The notes: a model not told the origin generated them from the letters alone. A DNA stretch of 64,000 nt from CAVSRC01 sp963782045 (GCA_963782045.1 CAWAIR010000037.1:620001-684000); one strand, 5' to 3'; positions 16,113-25,784 are shown, counted from the first letter of the stretch. Numbers and translations are program-made.

Positions 16113-17221
16113 TCCGACTCGAACGCGTCACCAAGGTCTTTCCGTCGAGTTCGGTGCCGGCGGTGGATCAGGTCACCATGGAGGTGCCGGCCGGCGAGAT
16201 CTGCGTCCTGCTCGGTCCGTCGGGCTGCGGCAAGACCACCACGATGAAGATGGTCAACCGGCTGATCGAGCCGACCTCGGGCGCGATCTTCATCGACGGC
16301 CGCAACAACGAGGAACAGAACGCCGTCGAACTCAGGCGCACGCTCGGCTACGTCATCCAGCAGATCGGCCTGTTTCCCAACAAGACCATCGCCGACAACA
16401 TCTGCGTCGTCCCCGACATCCTCGGCTGGGACAAGGCGAAGTCGCGCAAGCGCGCCGCCGAACTGCTCGAGATGGTCGGGCTCGACCCGTCGATCTTCCT
16501 CAAGCGCTACCCCAAGGAGCTGTCCGGCGGCCAGCAGCAGCGCATCGGCGTGCTCAGGGCGATCGCCCACGACCCGCCGGTGCTGCTCATGGACGAGCCC
16601 TTCGGCGCCATCGACCCGATCAACCGGGCAGTCATCCAGGACGAGTTCCTCAAGATGCAGGCGCAGCTCAAGAAGACGATCATGTTCGTCAGCCACGACA
16701 TCGACGAGGCGGTGAAGATGGGCGACCGCATCGCCATCTTCCGCGATGGCCGGCTGGTCCAGTACGACACGCCGGACAGCCTGCTCGCCCACCCGAAGAA
16801 CAGCTTCGTTTCCGACTTCGTCGGCAGCGATCGCACGCTCAAGCGCCTGCAACTGCTCAAGGTGCCGGACGCCATGATGCACGACCCGCCGCGGGTCAAG
16901 GCCGATGACACGCTGGCCCACGCCGCCGAGCTGATGGAGGAGCACGGCCACACCGCCATCGTCATGGTGGGGCCGCGCGGCCGCGCCCGCGGCTTCGTCG
17001 ATCTGCGCACGGCGCGGAGCACGCGCGGCAAGGTCGGCGAGCATGTCGAGGGCCTGCCGACGACCATCGGGCTCGGCGAGGACCTGCGCACGGCGGTCTC
17101 GACCATGTTCCGCCACGACGTGAGCTGGCTCGCCTGCGTCGACGACGACGGCATGTTCGAGGGCTTCGTGACCCAACGCGGCATCACCCATCTGCTGGCA
17201 CAGGCCTATCGCGATGGCTGA
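16109..17221 (+). CDS. Osmoprotectant ABC importer, ATP-binding protein with CBS domains
   Basis: 370 residues. Walker A 'LGPSGCGKTTTMKMVNRL' (about residue 33), signature 'LSGGQQQRIGVLRAIAHDP', Walker B 'VLLMDEPFGAID' and switch His in 'MFVSHDIDEA'. The C-terminal third (about 255-370) holds a CBS pair ('KADDTLAHAAELMEEHGHTA', 'LRTAVSTMFRHDVSWLACVD'), which in OpuA-type importers senses ionic strength or c-di-AMP. Overlaps both neighbours, so it is within one operon. Confidence 0.93.
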   Translation: MIRLERVTKVFPSSSVPAVDQVTMEVPAGEICVLLGPSGCGKTTTMKMVNRLIEPTSGAIFIDGRNNEEQNAVELRRTLGYVIQQIGLFPNKTIADNICVVPDILGWDKAKSRKRAAELLEMVGLDPSIFLKRYPKELSGGQQQRIGVLRAIAHDPPVLLMDEPFGAIDPINRAVIQDEFLKMQAQLKKTIMFVSHDIDEAVKMGDRIAIFRDGRLVQYDTPDSLLAHPKNSFVSDFVGSDRTLKRLQLLKVPDAMMHDPPRVKADDTLAHAAELMEEHGHTAIVMVGPRGRARGFVDLRTARSTRGKVGEHVEGLPTTIGLGEDLRTAVSTMFRHDVSWLACVDDDGMFEGFVTQRGITHLLAQAYRDG

Positions 17222-17954
17222 CACGCTGGAGACCCTGGGGCTGCAGCGGCTATGGCGCAACGGCCTCTACGTGCTGGTGTTCGCGCTCGGCGCCTGGGCG
17301 TGGGCCGGCGGCATGCTGCCGGCCATCTTCGACCAGTGGGACGACGTCATCTACCTGACCCGGCAGCACATCGAGCTGGTGGTGATCTCGGGCGGCCTCG
17401 CCATCATCGTCGGCGTGCCCCTCGGGGTGCTGCTGACGCGGCCGCGCCTTCGCCGCTACGGCGATATCGCGCTCCAGACCCTGAATATCGGCGCCACCAT
17501 CCCGACGCTGGCGCTGCTCGCCTTGTCGATGAGCTTCCTCGGCATCGGCGACGTGCCGGCCGTCTTCGGCCTGTTCGTCGCCACCATCCTGCCGATCGTC
17601 GCCAACACGCTGGCCGGCATCCGTGCGGTGCCGCCTGCCCTCATCGAGGCGGCCAACGGCATGGGGCTCAGCCCGCGCCAGATCCTCTGGCAGGTGGAAC
17701 TGCCCAACGCGCTGTTCGTCATCTATGCCGGCATCCGCTCGGCGTTGGCGATCAATGTCGGCACCGTGCCGCTGGCCTTCCTCATCGGCGGCGGGGGCCT
17801 GGGCGAACTGATCTTCACCGGCATCGCCCTCGACGACTTCCCCACCATGCTTGCCGGCGCCGTGCCGACGGCGCTGCTCGCCATCCTGGTCGATTTCATC
17901 GTCGGCCAGTTCCAGCTCTGGACGATCCCGCGCGGCGTCAACCCGCTGCGCTGA
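17214..17954 (+). CDS. Osmoprotectant ABC importer, permease 2
   Basis: 246 residues with a membrane-spanning N-terminus and the EAA-type loop 'IEAANGMGLSPRQILWQVEL'. It differs from permease 1, so the transporter is probably a heterodimer. Overlaps the ATPase stop by eight bases. The binding-protein gene follows after about 50 bases. Confidence 0.9.
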   Translation: MADTLETLGLQRLWRNGLYVLVFALGAWAWAGGMLPAIFDQWDDVIYLTRQHIELVVISGGLAIIVGVPLGVLLTRPRLRRYGDIALQTLNIGATIPTLALLALSMSFLGIGDVPAVFGLFVATILPIVANTLAGIRAVPPALIEAANGMGLSPRQILWQVELPNALFVIYAGIRSALAINVGTVPLAFLIGGGGLGELIFTGIALDDFPTMLAGAVPTALLAILVDFIVGQFQLWTIPRGVNPLR

Positions 17955-18004
17955 CCGTCGGAGCGCGCATTACTCGTAGCAGAAACCCAAGAGGAGACGA
18001 CCCT

Positions 18005-18898
18005 ATGAAACCACTGACCAAGATCCTGGCGGCGTCCTTTGTCGCTGCATTCGTCGGCACGTCGGCGGCGCAAGCGGCGACCATCGTCGTCGGCGGCAAG
18101 GATTTCACCGAACAGCTTCTCCTGACCGAGATGACCGCGCAGCTTCTCAAGGCCAACGGCTTCGACGTCGACAAACGTGACGGCATGGGTTCGACCGTGG
18201 TGCGCCAGGCCCAGGAGAACGGCCAGATCGACGTCTACTGGGAGTACACCGGGACCTCGCTGGTCACCTACAACAAGCAGGACAGCGCCGGCCTCGATGC
18301 CCAGCAGACCTATGACAAGGTCAAGGAGCTGGACGCCAAGAAGGGGTTGACCTGGCTCAACCCGTCCAAGGCCAACGACACCTACGGGCTGGCCGTGCGC
18401 GCCAACAACGACAAGACCGATTCGCTGAAGACGCTATCGGACATGGCGGCGGCCTACAACAACGGCAAGCATCCGGTGATGGCGCTCGGTGCCGAGTTCT
18501 CCAAGCGCCCCGACGGCCTGCCGGGAATCGAGAAGGCCTACGGCTTCAAGATGAGCCGCGACGACATCGCCGCGATGCAGGATGCGCTCACCTACGCGGC
18601 GCTGAAGGACGGCAAGGCCGACATCGCCGAGGTGTTCACCACCGACGGTCGCATCAAGGCCTTCAACTTCCGCGTCCTCAAGGACGACAAGGAGTTCTTC
18701 CCGAACTACGCCATCGCCCCGGTGGTGCGCACCGACACGCTCAAGGCCAATCCCAGCCTGGCGCCGGTGCTCAACGGCCTGTCGGCGGAACTGACCGACG
18801 AGGCCATGCAGACGATGAACGCTGCCGTCGACGTCGACAAGAAGTCGATCGAGGACGTCGCCGCCAACTTCCTCAAGGAGCACAACCTGGTGAAGTAA
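18005..18898 (+). CDS. Osmoprotectant ABC importer, periplasmic substrate-binding protein
   Basis: 297 residues. AGGAGACGACCCT precedes the ATG at 18005. Signal peptide ends 'GTSAAQA-AT'. The mature start 'IVVGGKDFTEQLLLTEM' and 'QENGQIDVYWEYTGTSLV' are hallmarks of the OpuCC/OsmF/YehZ family binding quaternary ammonium compounds. The 'DVYWEYTGT' segment helps form the ligand cage. Last gene of the operon; a strong hairpin follows. Exact ligand (betaine, choline, carnitine) cannot be read from sequence. Confidence 0.92.
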   Translation: MKPLTKILAASFVAAFVGTSAAQAATIVVGGKDFTEQLLLTEMTAQLLKANGFDVDKRDGMGSTVVRQAQENGQIDVYWEYTGTSLVTYNKQDSAGLDAQQTYDKVKELDAKKGLTWLNPSKANDTYGLAVRANNDKTDSLKTLSDMAAAYNNGKHPVMALGAEFSKRPDGLPGIEKAYGFKMSRDDIAAMQDALTYAALKDGKADIAEVFTTDGRIKAFNFRVLKDDKEFFPNYAIAPVVRTDTLKANPSLAPVLNGLSAELTDEAMQTMNAAVDVDKKSIEDVAANFLKEHNLVK

Positions 18899-18917
18899 TT
18901 CGCCACCATTGGCGAGC

Positions 18918-18949
18918 CGTCGCCGGCGCGTGACCCCGCGCCGGCGACG
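18918..18949 (+). terminator. Terminator hairpin after the osmoprotectant operon
   Basis: Perfect 13-bp stem CGTCGCCGGCGCG / CGCGCCGGCGACG with a six-base loop, 20 bases after the stop codon, followed by TCTCCTT rather than a pure U-tract. Confidence 0.65.
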
Positions 18950-19043
18950 TCTCCTTCGGCGCCTCAACATTTTTCGGCAAGTCTTTACGATATTTCGTGC
19001 TTTCGCGTGACGCTGGCCGGGTTCCAATCTACCCTGCCGGTCC

Positions 19044-19571
19044 ATGCGTAGCGCGTTCGCCAAGATGGCCGGCGTTTCCTCGGCCGCCGTCCTCCTCATC
19101 GTCCTCATCGGGCTTGCCGCTCCGGCGCGGGCGGCGATGTCGGTCGTCGCCTTCGATGCCGCCTATCCCCCCGGCACGATCGTGGTCAAAACCTCAGAGC
19201 GCCGGCTCTATTTCGTGCTCGGCGGCGGACGCGCGGAGCGCTTTCCGGTCGGTGTCGGCAAGGCGGGCAAGCGGTGGAACGGCTTCAAGCGCATCGAGCG
19301 CCGGATGTGGCACCCGGACTGGGCGCCGCCGGCCGAGGTGAAGCACGACATCCCGTCGCTGCCCAACCTCATCCGCGGCGGCACGCCCGCCAATCCGATG
19401 GGGGTCGCGGCCCTGGTGCTGACCGGCGGCGACTACGCCATCCACGGCACCAACCGGCCCAATTCGGTGGGCGGCTTCGTCTCCTACGGCTGCATCCGCA
19501 TGTACAACCAGGATATTACGCGGTTGTTTCAAGAGGTCGCCGTCGGCACCCCGGTCTACGTGGTGCCCTGA
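19044..19571 (+). CDS. L,D-transpeptidase (YkuD/ErfK family)
   Basis: 175 residues with an N-terminal signal peptide ('VLLIVLIGLAAPARA-AM') and a single YkuD domain. The catalytic signature is 'HGTNRPNSVGGFVSYGCIRM' with His, Ser, Gly, Cys in the HxxN...SxGC(I)RM arrangement. It makes 3-3 crosslinks in peptidoglycan or anchors proteins to it. The gene is followed closely by a class A PBP, so both act on the cell wall, but they are separated by 158 bases and need not be co-transcribed. Confidence 0.92.
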   Translation: MRSAFAKMAGVSSAAVLLIVLIGLAAPARAAMSVVAFDAAYPPGTIVVKTSERRLYFVLGGGRAERFPVGVGKAGKRWNGFKRIERRMWHPDWAPPAEVKHDIPSLPNLIRGGTPANPMGVAALVLTGGDYAIHGTNRPNSVGGFVSYGCIRMYNQDITRLFQEVAVGTPVYVVP

Positions 19572-19729
19572 GGCGGCTGCCGCAAACCCCCGTCAGCCGA
19601 CGGGCCCTCGGAGACCGTCTGCCGCCCCGCAAGCCGGGGTTTTAACTTCCAGAATGCGCCGCGCTCCCCTATCCTGCCCCCGGCGCCATCACCCACGATA
19701 GGCGGCTACTCGCACAGGATTCTGAGAAG

Positions 19730-21931
19730 GTGCGCGACCCGTTCCAGAGCAACCGCAAGCGTCGCCGCGGCCTCCGGCTGATCGAAGTCGACGCCTGGAT
19801 CGATTCCGCCCTGTTCCATGCCGGCGGGCTGATCGGCGGCCGCTTCGAGGCGGTCTCGCGCTTCATGCGCCGGTTCCGCGTGACCGGCATCGCCCGCGCC
19901 ATCGTCGAGATCCTCGGCGAGGGCCTGACGCTCGGCGCCGGCGGCTCGGTGCTGATGCTCGCCTTCGCCATTCCCTCCTTCCACGCCACGGCCACCGACT
20001 GGCAGTCGAAGGGCGACCTCGCCGTCACCTTCCTCGACCGCTACGGCAACGAGATCGGCAAGCGCGGCATCAACCAGAGCGACGCGGTGCCGCTGGAGGA
20101 AATGCCGGACTACCTGATCAAGGCGGTGCTGGCGACCGAGGATCGGCGCTTCTACGACCATTTCGGCATCGACGTTCCGGGCACGTTGCGGGCGCTGGCC
20201 GAGAACCTGCGCGCCAATGCCGTCGTCCAGGGCGGCTCCTCCCTGTCGCAGCAGCTCGCCAAGAACCTGTTCCTCTCCAACCAGCGCACCATCGAGCGCA
20301 AGATCAAGGAAGCCTTCCTCGCCCTGTGGCTGGAGTCGCACTACACCAAGAACCAGATTCTCAAGCTCTATCTCGACAACGCCTACATGGGCGGCGGCAC
20401 CTTCGGCGTCGAAGCGGCGTCCGAATACTATTTCGGCAAGTCGGTGAAGGACATCAACCTCGCCGAAGCGGCGATGCTCGCCGGCCTGTTCAAGGCGCCG
20501 AGCCGTTTCGCGCCGAGCGTCAACCTGCCTGCCGCCCGCGCCCGCGCCAACGAGGTGCTGACCAACATGGTGCAGGCCGGCTTCATGACCGACGGCCAGG
20601 TGATCGGTGCCCGCCGCCATCCCGCCGACGTGATCGAGCACGACACCGACACCAATTCGCCGGACTACTTCCTCGACTGGGCCTTCCAGCAGGTGAAGGA
20701 CTTCGAAAACTACCCGGAGCGCGTGCTGGTCGTGCGCACGACCGTCGACATGGGCATCCAGAACGCCACCGACGACGCGATCAACAACACGCTGCAGCAA
20801 TACGGCACCTCCTATCGCGTCGGCCAGGGCGCCGCCGTCGTGGTCAGTCCCGATGGTGCGGTGCGCGCCATGGTGGGCGGACGCGACTACGGCGAGAGCC
20901 AGTTCAACCGTGCCACCGACGCGCTGCGCCAGCCGGGCTCGTCGTTCAAGCCGTTCGTCTACGCCACCGCGATGATGAACGGCTTCAACCCGAAGAGCAT
21001 CGTCCAGGACGCGCCGATCTGCATCGGCAACTGGTGCCCGCACAATTATGGCGGTGGTTTCTCCGGACCGGTGACGCTGACCACGGGGCTGGTCAAGTCG
21101 ATCAACATCATTCCGGTCCGCCTCGCCCAGGCCTTCGGCCGCGAGAAGATCGTCGAGACCGCCAAGAAGATGGGCATCACCAGCGAATTGCGCATCACCC
21201 GCTCGCTGCCGCTGGGCGCCTCCGAAGTGAAGGTCATCGACATGGCCGGCGCCTATGCCGTCTTCGCCAACGGCGGCTACAAGGCAACGCCCTACGCCTT
21301 CACCCAGATCCTCAACTCGAGCGGCAAGGTCCTCTACGACCGCCGGCGTGAGGCCAAGCCGCCCGCACGGGTGCTGCCGGAAAGCGTCGTCGCTGAGATG
21401 AACGGCATGCTGGTGCAGGTGCCGGAATGGGGCACCGGCCGCGCCGCCAAGCTCGACGGCATCCGCACCGCCGGCAAGACCGGCACCACCTCGGATTATC
21501 GCGATGCCTGGTTCTGCGGCTTCACCGGCAACTATGTCGGCGCGGTCTGGTTTGGCAACGACAACTACACGCCAACCCGGCGGCTCACCGGCGGCAGCCT
21601 GCCGGCACGCACCTGGCACGAGTTCATGACCTTCGCCCATAACGGCGTCGATCTCAAACCGATCCCCGACATCGACAACCCCTTTGAGAAGCCGCAGACC
21701 GACGCCACGGTAGCGGCGGCGGATTCGACCGACGCCGGCGCCAATGCCGACATCGGCAAGCCGGCGACGCTGTCGGCGGCGACGACCGAGCGGCTGCTCA
21801 CCATCGAGCAGTTGCTGCGCAAGGCATCGCGCCTGAAGCCGCTGGCCGCGCTCGCTCCGCCCTTGCCGGCGTCGACCGCAGCGGTCGACGCGACGGCCCT
21901 CGCCGCATCCTCGACACCGGTTGCCCGCTAG
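19730..21931 (+). CDS. Class A penicillin-binding protein (PBP1, transglycosylase/transpeptidase)
   Basis: 733 residues from a GTG at 19730. One membrane anchor at about 65-85. Glycosyltransferase-51 motifs: 'ATEDRRFYDHFGID' (catalytic Glu about 137) and 'VQGGSSLSQQLAKNLFLS'. Transpeptidase motifs: 'RQPGSSFKPFVYA' (nucleophile Ser, about 404), 'VKSINIIP' and 'AGKTGTT' (about 582). The last 70 residues are Ala-rich and disordered. It polymerises and crosslinks peptidoglycan. It is preceded by an L,D-transpeptidase gene; downstream genes are of the DUF1214/1254 type. Confidence 0.95.
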   Translation: MRDPFQSNRKRRRGLRLIEVDAWIDSALFHAGGLIGGRFEAVSRFMRRFRVTGIARAIVEILGEGLTLGAGGSVLMLAFAIPSFHATATDWQSKGDLAVTFLDRYGNEIGKRGINQSDAVPLEEMPDYLIKAVLATEDRRFYDHFGIDVPGTLRALAENLRANAVVQGGSSLSQQLAKNLFLSNQRTIERKIKEAFLALWLESHYTKNQILKLYLDNAYMGGGTFGVEAASEYYFGKSVKDINLAEAAMLAGLFKAPSRFAPSVNLPAARARANEVLTNMVQAGFMTDGQVIGARRHPADVIEHDTDTNSPDYFLDWAFQQVKDFENYPERVLVVRTTVDMGIQNATDDAINNTLQQYGTSYRVGQGAAVVVSPDGAVRAMVGGRDYGESQFNRATDALRQPGSSFKPFVYATAMMNGFNPKSIVQDAPICIGNWCPHNYGGGFSGPVTLTTGLVKSINIIPVRLAQAFGREKIVETAKKMGITSELRITRSLPLGASEVKVIDMAGAYAVFANGGYKATPYAFTQILNSSGKVLYDRRREAKPPARVLPESVVAEMNGMLVQVPEWGTGRAAKLDGIRTAGKTGTTSDYRDAWFCGFTGNYVGAVWFGNDNYTPTRRLTGGSLPARTWHEFMTFAHNGVDLKPIPDIDNPFEKPQTDATVAAADSTDAGANADIGKPATLSAATTERLLTIEQLLRKASRLKPLAALAPPLPASTAAVDATALAASSTPVAR

Positions 21932-22005
21932 TGTGCCGAGCCCGATCCACATGCGGGACGCAGCGGCCATTGCGATGACGCTCCGCTGTCCATAGGTCGC
22001 TTCCG

Positions 22006-22581
22006 GTGCGCCTTCTCATCGACATCGTCATCGCATTGGTGATCGCTGTGACGCTCGGCGTCTCGACGGCATGGTACGCCATCGAGCACGGCTTCATCTT
22101 CGGCGCCGTCACCGCGGGGGCGTGGACGGCGTGGCCGACGGCGGGCAGCGCCGACGCCGATCCCTACTCGCTGGCGACGCTGGCGCGCACCGGCGAGGTA
22201 CCGCTCGGCGCCGGCGAGGGCATCGCCTTCACGGCGGAGGGCAATTCGGCCGGCGCGCCGCTGACCGGAACGTGCACCTACGCGATCGTCGGCCAGACGC
22301 CCGCCGCCCGGCTGTGGACGCTCACCGCCTATGACAGCGAGGGGCGGCTGATGGTCAACCCCGCCCATCGCTCCGGCTTTCACTCGCGCGAGATCCTGCG
22401 CCGGCCGGACGGCAGCTTCGTCATCACCGTTTCGCCGGAGGTGGCGCCGGGCAACTGGCTGCCGGTGAGCCGGGTCGCCCATTTCCGCCTGGTGCTGCGC
22501 CTCTACGACACGCCGCTCACCACGGGCAGCCGCATCGCCGACCTCACCATGCCCGATATCCGCAAGGTTGGCTGCCGATGA
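22006..22581 (+). CDS. DUF1214 domain protein
   Basis: 191 residues from a GTG at 22006. One N-terminal membrane helix ('IVIALVIAVTLGVSTAWYAI') and a DUF1214 beta-sandwich ('LWTLTAYDSEGRLMVNPAHR', 'GSFVITVSPEVAPGNWLPV'). The family is found mostly in proteobacteria as a pair with DUF1254; function unknown. The end overlaps the DUF1254-like gene by four bases, so the two are expressed together. Confidence 0.85.
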   Translation: MRLLIDIVIALVIAVTLGVSTAWYAIEHGFIFGAVTAGAWTAWPTAGSADADPYSLATLARTGEVPLGAGEGIAFTAEGNSAGAPLTGTCTYAIVGQTPAARLWTLTAYDSEGRLMVNPAHRSGFHSREILRRPDGSFVITVSPEVAPGNWLPVSRVAHFRLVLRLYDTPLTTGSRIADLTMPDIRKVGCR

Positions 22582-23123
22582 AGCGCACGATCATCTTCAT
22601 CATCGGCGGCATTCTGCTCGGCGGCATCATCCACATCGCCATCGTGTTCATGGTGCCCTACCACGCCAACCACGACGCCTGGGCGGAGATGCACAGCTTC
22701 GGCCGCGACGGCCAGTTCCATGTGCTGCCGGTGCCCGAGCCCGGCGCCGAACCGCTCGCCTCGCTCGATCCGCGCATGGTGCAGGCAGTCTGCCGGTTCA
22801 GCCTCGGCCGCGGGCCGCTGCGCATCACGGCCGCGTTCGCCGACGAGTTCTGGTCGGTGGCCGTGTTCGACCGCCGCGGCCGCAACATCTACAGTCTGAA
22901 TGACCGTTCGGTGGATCGCTCCCAGCTCGATCTCGCCATCCTTACCCCGGTGCAAATGGCGCAGATCCGCCAGAACCCGCCGGCCTCGCTGGAAACGGCG
23001 ATCGTGCTGGAACTGCCGATCGACGTCGGCTTCGTCCTGCTCAGGGCCTTCGTGCCGGACGATTCGCTGACCGCAAGCGTCACCGCCTCGTTGAAGGCGG
23101 CGAATTGCGGCGGGAGCCTCTAG
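22578..23123 (+). CDS. DUF1254-like membrane-anchored protein
   Basis: 181 residues. N-terminal anchor 'IIFIIGGILLGGIIHIAIVF', then an exported domain with 'ACRFSLGRGPLRITAAFAD'-like core and 'FWSVAVFDRRGRNIYSLNDR', typical of the short DUF1254 proteins paired with DUF1214. ATGA overlap with the preceding gene. No catalytic residues are known. The 3' end overlaps the convergent small gene on the minus strand by four bases. Confidence 0.8.
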   Translation: MKRTIIFIIGGILLGGIIHIAIVFMVPYHANHDAWAEMHSFGRDGQFHVLPVPEPGAEPLASLDPRMVQAVCRFSLGRGPLRITAAFADEFWSVAVFDRRGRNIYSLNDRSVDRSQLDLAILTPVQMAQIRQNPPASLETAIVLELPIDVGFVLLRAFVPDDSLTASVTASLKAANCGGSL

Positions 23124-23317
23124 GACGATTTGCGCGGTCGGTTGCCGTGGTTGGCGCCGTCGCCGTCGGGAGCGGCGGCGCCCGGGACAACCGCAGTCCG
23201 ATCCCGCTCGATGCGCACGCCCGGAAAGATGACGATTTCGCACGGCGGCGGCGGATCGCCGATGGCGAGCGAGGTCGCGGCCCGTTCCCGCGGATGGAGG
23301 TGAATGATCGTACCCAT
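23120..23317 (-). CDS. Small conserved Rhizobiales protein ('MGTIIHLHPRE')
   Basis: 65 residues from the ATG at 23317. The start 'MGTIIHLHPRERAA' and the middle 'CEIVIFPGVRIER' resemble a family of short uncharacterised alphaproteobacterial proteins. The C-terminal third is Gly/Asn/Arg-rich. It is convergent with the DUF1254 gene (four-base overlap of ends). Function unknown. Confidence 0.7.
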   Translation of the reverse strand: MGTIIHLHPRERAATSLAIGDPPPPCEIVIFPGVRIERDRTAVVPGAAAPDGDGANHGNRPRKSS

Positions 23318-23467
23318 CGATCGCCCAACGCTCTTGGCCGGACTGCCCGTTCGGGCGATTCCCCCCTCCGGCCTCGGTCCAGTTAGCGGCAATCAAGGTT
23401 AACAGTCCGCTAACGACTTCCGCCCACAATGGCGCATTGAAAGACCCTCGTTCGCGGGCCGCCGAGC

Positions 23468-24580
23468 ATGCAATCACGAAAGCTTTCCGACGATCTCGCC
23501 GATGTCGCGCGCGCCAACCAGCAGACGCGCGACGCCGCGCTGCTGCGCGCCACCACCGAGCTGTTCGTTCAGGACCTCACCCACGACGAAGACGAGATCC
23601 GTCGCTACGAGGAACTGGCAATACACTTTCTGCCCAAGGTGCCGGTCGAGGTGCGGGCCACGGTCGCAGAGCGTCTTGCGGTGTGCGCCGACGCGCCGCC
23701 AGCGGTCATCCGCGTGCTGGCGCGCGACATCTACCAGGTCGCCGCGCCGGTCATCCGCCGCTCGCCGGTACTCGATGCCTTCGACCTGCTCGGCGTCATT
23801 GCCGCCACCGACGTCGAGCATCACCGCCTGATCGCCCGCCGCTCGGGGCTCGGCGACGACGTCAGGCGGGCGTTGCGGCTGACCGGCGATGCCGAAGTGA
23901 TCGGCTATCTCGACAACGGCGCGGCCATGCGCTCGGCCCCGGCGGAGGAAGCCGAGGCACCGCCGGTGGCGGTCCACCAGCCGGAGAGCCCACAGCCGTC
24001 GCGGCGGCGCAGCCGCTTCGACATCTGGCAGTTCCTCGATCTCGACCGGCCGACCCGCCTCCGGGTGATCGCCGATATCGCCATGGGGCCGCCGATCCCA
24101 CGGCCGAGCGCCGTTGCCGGCGGGAACGCCGAGCGCGCCTTCCAGTCGATCCTCAGCGCCGCGCAGATCGTCGGGTTCGCCCGCAACGGACAGGTCGGCG
24201 AGCTGATCGCGGCGATCGCCGACGGGCTCGGACTCAATCCCGATGCCGTGGCGGCCTCAGTGCACGACCGCACCGGCGAGCCGCTCGCCATCCTCCTCAA
24301 GGCGCTGCGTCTCGACGATCTCCAGGCGCAGCAGGTGTTCCTCATGGCAAGCCCCGCCGGCCGCGACATCCAGGCGTTCTTCCCGCTCACCGACCTCTAT
24401 GCCGGCATGGAGCACGAGACGGCGGCGACGCTGTGCGAGGCATGGCGCATCGTCACCAGCGAACGCAAGGCCGGGCACGAGCCGTATCTCGCCGAGAATG
24501 CCGATCGCCGCCGCGGCACGACTGCCGCACCGGCCCGCGGCGAGCAAGGCGAGCGCGAGGACCGGGCGAAGCGCGCCTAG
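23468..24580 (+). CDS. DUF2336 domain protein
   Basis: 370 residues, soluble, almost all alpha-helical, with Ala/Arg-rich repeats like 'RATVAERLAVCADAPPAVIR' and 'LLGVIAATDVEHHRLIARR' that resemble HEAT-like helical repeats. DUF2336 proteins are an alphaproteobacterial family with no proven role. The final 30 residues are charged and disordered. ATG at 23468. Its stop overlaps the end of the convergent DUF1491 gene by four bases. Confidence 0.85.
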   Translation: MQSRKLSDDLADVARANQQTRDAALLRATTELFVQDLTHDEDEIRRYEELAIHFLPKVPVEVRATVAERLAVCADAPPAVIRVLARDIYQVAAPVIRRSPVLDAFDLLGVIAATDVEHHRLIARRSGLGDDVRRALRLTGDAEVIGYLDNGAAMRSAPAEEAEAPPVAVHQPESPQPSRRRSRFDIWQFLDLDRPTRLRVIADIAMGPPIPRPSAVAGGNAERAFQSILSAAQIVGFARNGQVGELIAAIADGLGLNPDAVAASVHDRTGEPLAILLKALRLDDLQAQQVFLMASPAGRDIQAFFPLTDLYAGMEHETAATLCEAWRIVTSERKAGHEPYLAENADRRRGTTAAPARGEQGEREDRAKRA

Positions 24581-24912
24581 ACCGTATCGAGAAACGCGCG
24601 GCCGCCGCGGTCCTCGATCGCGACCACCCAGAGGTCCGGGTCGAAGTTCACCTCGCGCGCGATGCGGGCGTCGATCTCGGCCATCGGCGCGTCGTCGACG
24701 ATGCGCTGGAACATGCGCTCGCTCGGATGCGATTCGTCGAAGATCGCCTGCGGGGCCGGCGCGTAGAGGTCGGCGGTGCCGGATAGCCGGTCGACGATGA
24801 CGAAGATCGCGCCGGCCTCCTCGGCGCCGCGCCGGGCCACGGCCGCGAAGGCACCTTCAGCGAAGCAGCGGCGCACATAGGCCCCGACCCACAGGGACGA
24901 GGTGACGCGCAT
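24577..24912 (-). CDS. DUF1491 family protein
   Basis: 111 residues beginning 'MRVTSSLWVGAYVRRCF', then 'GAIFVIVDRLSGTADLYAPAP', and 'FDPDLWVVAIEDRGG'. This matches the DUF1491 family (about 110 residues, alphaproteobacterial). Function unknown. It lies 14 bases downstream of the peptidoglycan-binding gene on the same strand, so the two are likely one operon. Confidence 0.88.
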   Translation of the reverse strand: MRVTSSLWVGAYVRRCFAEGAFAAVARRGAEEAGAIFVIVDRLSGTADLYAPAPQAIFDESHPSERMFQRIVDDAPMAEIDARIAREVNFDPDLWVVAIEDRGGRAFLDTV

Positions 24913-24926
24913 GGGTCCTTCCCGGC

Positions 24927-25784
24927 CTAATTGGCCTTCATGGCGCCGATATCGACCAGCCGCTGGACCAGCTTGTCGCTCAACTGGCCAGTCACCGGCA
25001 GACCGTTGTCGAGCTGGAAGCCGCGGAGCGCATCGACTGTCGCCTTGTCCATCTGGCCGTTGACGGCGAGCGGGCCGTAGCCGATCTCGGAGAGGGCCGT
25101 CTGCACGCCGCGCAACTGCTTGCCGAGGGCGAGCGCCGCCTGTTCGCGCTCCAGCTCATTCGCCCGCGCGACCGCCGCGGCGACCTGGTCGGTGCTGGCG
25201 GCCTGCTTGACGACGGCGGGCACCGGCGTCGCCGGTGGATTGGCCGTCACCGGCGCGCGCAATGCGGCGAGAAGCTCGGGCGTCGGCTCGCCGGTGACCT
25301 TGATGCCGGCGGCCGTCTGCCAGGCGGAGATCGCGGCCTTGGTGTGCGAGCCGACAACGCCGTCGATGGCGTCGGTATAGATGCCGAGGCGGGCGAGCTC
25401 GCGCTGCACGGCAGCGACCAGCGCCTTGCTGGCGTCGACCGGTGCCGGCGGTGCCATGGCGGCGCTTGCCGACGCCGCGGGCGCGGGAACGGCCGCGGCC
25501 GCCTGCTCACGCGTTTGCGGCAGGGGCACGGCGACGGCGGGACGTGCCGGAGCCTTGGCGGTTTCGGCCGGGCGGGTGGCGAAGAGCGGCTCGGGATGGC
25601 GGCCGGCCTGAAGGAACAGCGCGTTCGACATGATCGCCATGGCGGTGATGGCCATGACCATCAGACCGCCCGACATCGCCGGATTCTCGAAGGCCCGGTC
25701 GATGATGCGGGCCACCGCGCTGTCGGCGGCTTCGTCTTGGCTGCTATTGCCGGTCGCGCGGCGACGGGCGGGTTTGCCGGGCAC
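24927..25784 (-). CDS. Membrane-anchored peptidoglycan-binding protein
   Basis: 285 residues from a GTG at 25784 (GAGAGGA upstream). A cytoplasmic N-terminus, one membrane helix near residue 45-60 ('SGGLMVMAITAMAIMSNALF'), an Ala/Pro linker and two PG_binding_1 repeats: 'VQRELARLGIYTDAIDGVVG' with 'TKAAISAWQ', and 'VQTALSEIGYGPLAVNGQMD' with 'TVDALRGFQ'. It presumably anchors or senses the cell wall. Co-oriented with DUF1491 downstream. Confidence 0.88.
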   Translation of the reverse strand: MPGKPARRRATGNSSQDEAADSAVARIIDRAFENPAMSGGLMVMAITAMAIMSNALFLQAGRHPEPLFATRPAETAKAPARPAVAVPLPQTREQAAAAVPAPAASASAAMAPPAPVDASKALVAAVQRELARLGIYTDAIDGVVGSHTKAAISAWQTAAGIKVTGEPTPELLAALRAPVTANPPATPVPAVVKQAASTDQVAAAVARANELEREQAALALGKQLRGVQTALSEIGYGPLAVNGQMDKATVDALRGFQLDNGLPVTGQLSDKLVQRLVDIGAMKAN